Shown here piece after piece: positions 63,186 through 64,000 of a stretch of DNA of 64,000 nucleotides. Both the position numbers and the translations under genes were made by a program. The stretch comes from Streptococcus halotolerans (lineage in GTDB: Bacteria; Bacillota; Bacilli; Lactobacillales; Streptococcaceae). The first letter of the stretch is position 1; each line of letters begins with the position of its first letter. Under the pieces are notes generated by a model that had not been told where the DNA came from, did not search any database, and saw nothing but the letters and a program-made list of their open reading frames with translations. The DNA lies in NCBI RefSeq assembly GCF_001598035.1, contig NZ_CP014835.1:992001-1056000 (forward strand), read 5' to 3'.

Positions 63186-64000
63186 TTAATCAAACATACT
63201 GCCGAAGATTCCTCGAACTCTATCTCCAATATTTTGTTTAGGTTCGCGTGGCTTAGGCGCTTCTTGGATGTTCTCATCTTGATCAAAATGATCTGGTTCA
63301 TTCAACGAAAAATCATTTTGAATAGGTTGTTGTATTTGTTTTGGTATCGTATCATTTGGACCAATATCAATAGGTTTACGGCGAAGGATTTCTTCTCCCG
63401 TAACTGCTAACTGAGCGATAATATCGACATCAGTTAACGTGCCAACGTACTCAACCAAACCAATGACATTCGCAAACATCGGGTTACGGATACCAACTTG
63501 ATGTGGCACAAAAAGTTTTACTTTAGTTCCAAACACTTCTTGTGCTATCTCAACGACACCAGGAAGAATTGCGCCACCTCCAACGATGACAATTCCACCA
63601 GGAAGTTCAAGCAAGCGACCACGTTCCAAATCTTGCTTTACCCGCTCTAAGACATGCTTTATGCGAGCTGAGATAATCTCTGCAAGATATTTTTCGGTAA
63701 CATCAACCGGTGTATCGCTTCCCACAACTTCAACTTGAACACTATCTGTTGCGCTTGCTTCTTTAACATTGGCATTACCAAAATTAAACTTCAAGGCTTC
63801 TGCAATTTGTAGCGACGTTTTTAAGACTTTTGAAATGTCTTTAGTGACGTATTCTCCACCCTCTGGATAGATGTTGGTGTATTGAAGTTCCTGAGCTCGC
63901 ATTGAAGCAACAGTCGTTTGACCACCACCCATATCAATGACAGTCGCACCAAATTCGCGTTCTCCTTCATTAAGAACTGACTTGGTCATTGCCAATGGAG
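63186..64000 (-). CDS. ftsA: Cell division protein FtsA (C-terminal part)
   Basis: About 271 codons are visible; the 5' part lies beyond the right edge. The actin-like phosphate loop VIDMGGGQTTVA and the adenosine motif GGIVIVGGGAILPGV are present. The C-terminal RVRGIFGSMFD is the amphipathic membrane-targeting helix. FtsA anchors FtsZ to the membrane. Confidence 0.95.
   Translation of the reverse strand, partial: PLAMTKSVLNEGEREFGATVIDMGGGQTTVASMRAQELQYTNIYPEGGEYVTKDISKVLKTSLQIAEALKFNFGNANVKEASATDSVQVEVVGSDTPVDVTEKYLAEIISARIKHVLERVKQDLERGRLLELPGGIVIVGGGAILPGVVEIAQEVFGTKVKLFVPHQVGIRNPMFANVIGLVEYVGTLTDVDIIAQLAVTGEEILRRKPIDIGPNDTIPKQIQQPIQNDFSLNEPDHFDQDENIQEAPKPREPKQNIGDRVRGIFGSMFD

Overview
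The window comes from a low-GC Firmicute and almost certainly a Streptococcus, most likely of the pyogenic group. The evidence is the gene order livJ-ylbG-clpP-upp, ytgP/murE/fhuCDBG, the ftsA-ftsZ-ylmEFGH-divIVA-ileS cell-division cluster, streptococcus-type DUF1827 and DUF1797 proteins, and ISL3-, IS1182- and IS1202-type insertion sequences. The species cannot be fixed from the sequence alone.

Layout. 0-5 kb: start of the branched-chain amino acid uptake operon (livJ), ylbG, clpP under both CtsR- and HrcA-type sites, upp, and two PLP enzymes of sulfur amino acid metabolism. 5-12.4 kb: the lipid II flippase ytgP/murJ divergent from murE, then the ferric hydroxamate uptake operon fhuCDBG. 12.4-19.7 kb: ppaC, pflA, a CNNM/CorC-type CBS protein, nth, a Spx/ArsC-family protein and ogt, separated by gaps that hold decayed insertion sequences. 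19.8-30.8 kb: a complete type I-C CRISPR-Cas locus (cas3, cas5c, cas8c with an internal cas11c start, cas7, cas4, cas1, cas2, leader, and an array of 31 identical repeats). 31.2-35 kb: perR, a small membrane protein and a large repetitive surface-type protein. 35-43.6 kb: hup, ypmSR, degV, and a recN-argR-tlyA-ispA-xseBA operon. 43.7-52.9 kb: aldo/keto reductase, hemolysin III, folD, an amino acid ABC transporter, clpE, an ECF S component, a Nudix protein and DUF1827. 53-55.3 kb: an IS-rich gap with one intact ISL3-family element flanked by a perfect 8-bp target duplication. 55.5-64 kb: T-box-controlled ileS, divIVA, ylmH, ylmG, sepF, ylmE, ftsZ and the 3' part of ftsA.

Most notable observation. 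The 806-bp gap between cas3 and cas5c is not empty. On the + strand, opposite to all cas genes, it holds a small terminator-ended RNA gene (about 28272-28378). This RNA begins with a degenerate CRISPR repeat: a 6-bp stem with a 5-nt loop, followed by an 11-nt handle identical to that of the array repeat. After the handle comes a spacer-like segment. The first 16 nt of that segment match, at 13 of 16 positions including the whole type I seed, a site at 28157-28172. The site is preceded by a TTC PAM and sits directly upstream of the -35 box of a minus-strand promoter. That promoter reads into a 41-residue one-helix membrane peptide, a second small ORF, and then cas5c. The arrangement is that of a crRNA-like regulator (CreR/CreA type): Cascade, loaded with a mini-CRISPR RNA, would repress its own operon and/or a small toxin candidate. 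I know of no description of this in streptococcal type I-C loci, but I could not search for one.

The rest is ordinary streptococcal core genome, interrupted by repeat-rich gaps (ISL3, IS1182 and IS1202 relics, BOX-like repeats, a phage integrase relic next to hup).
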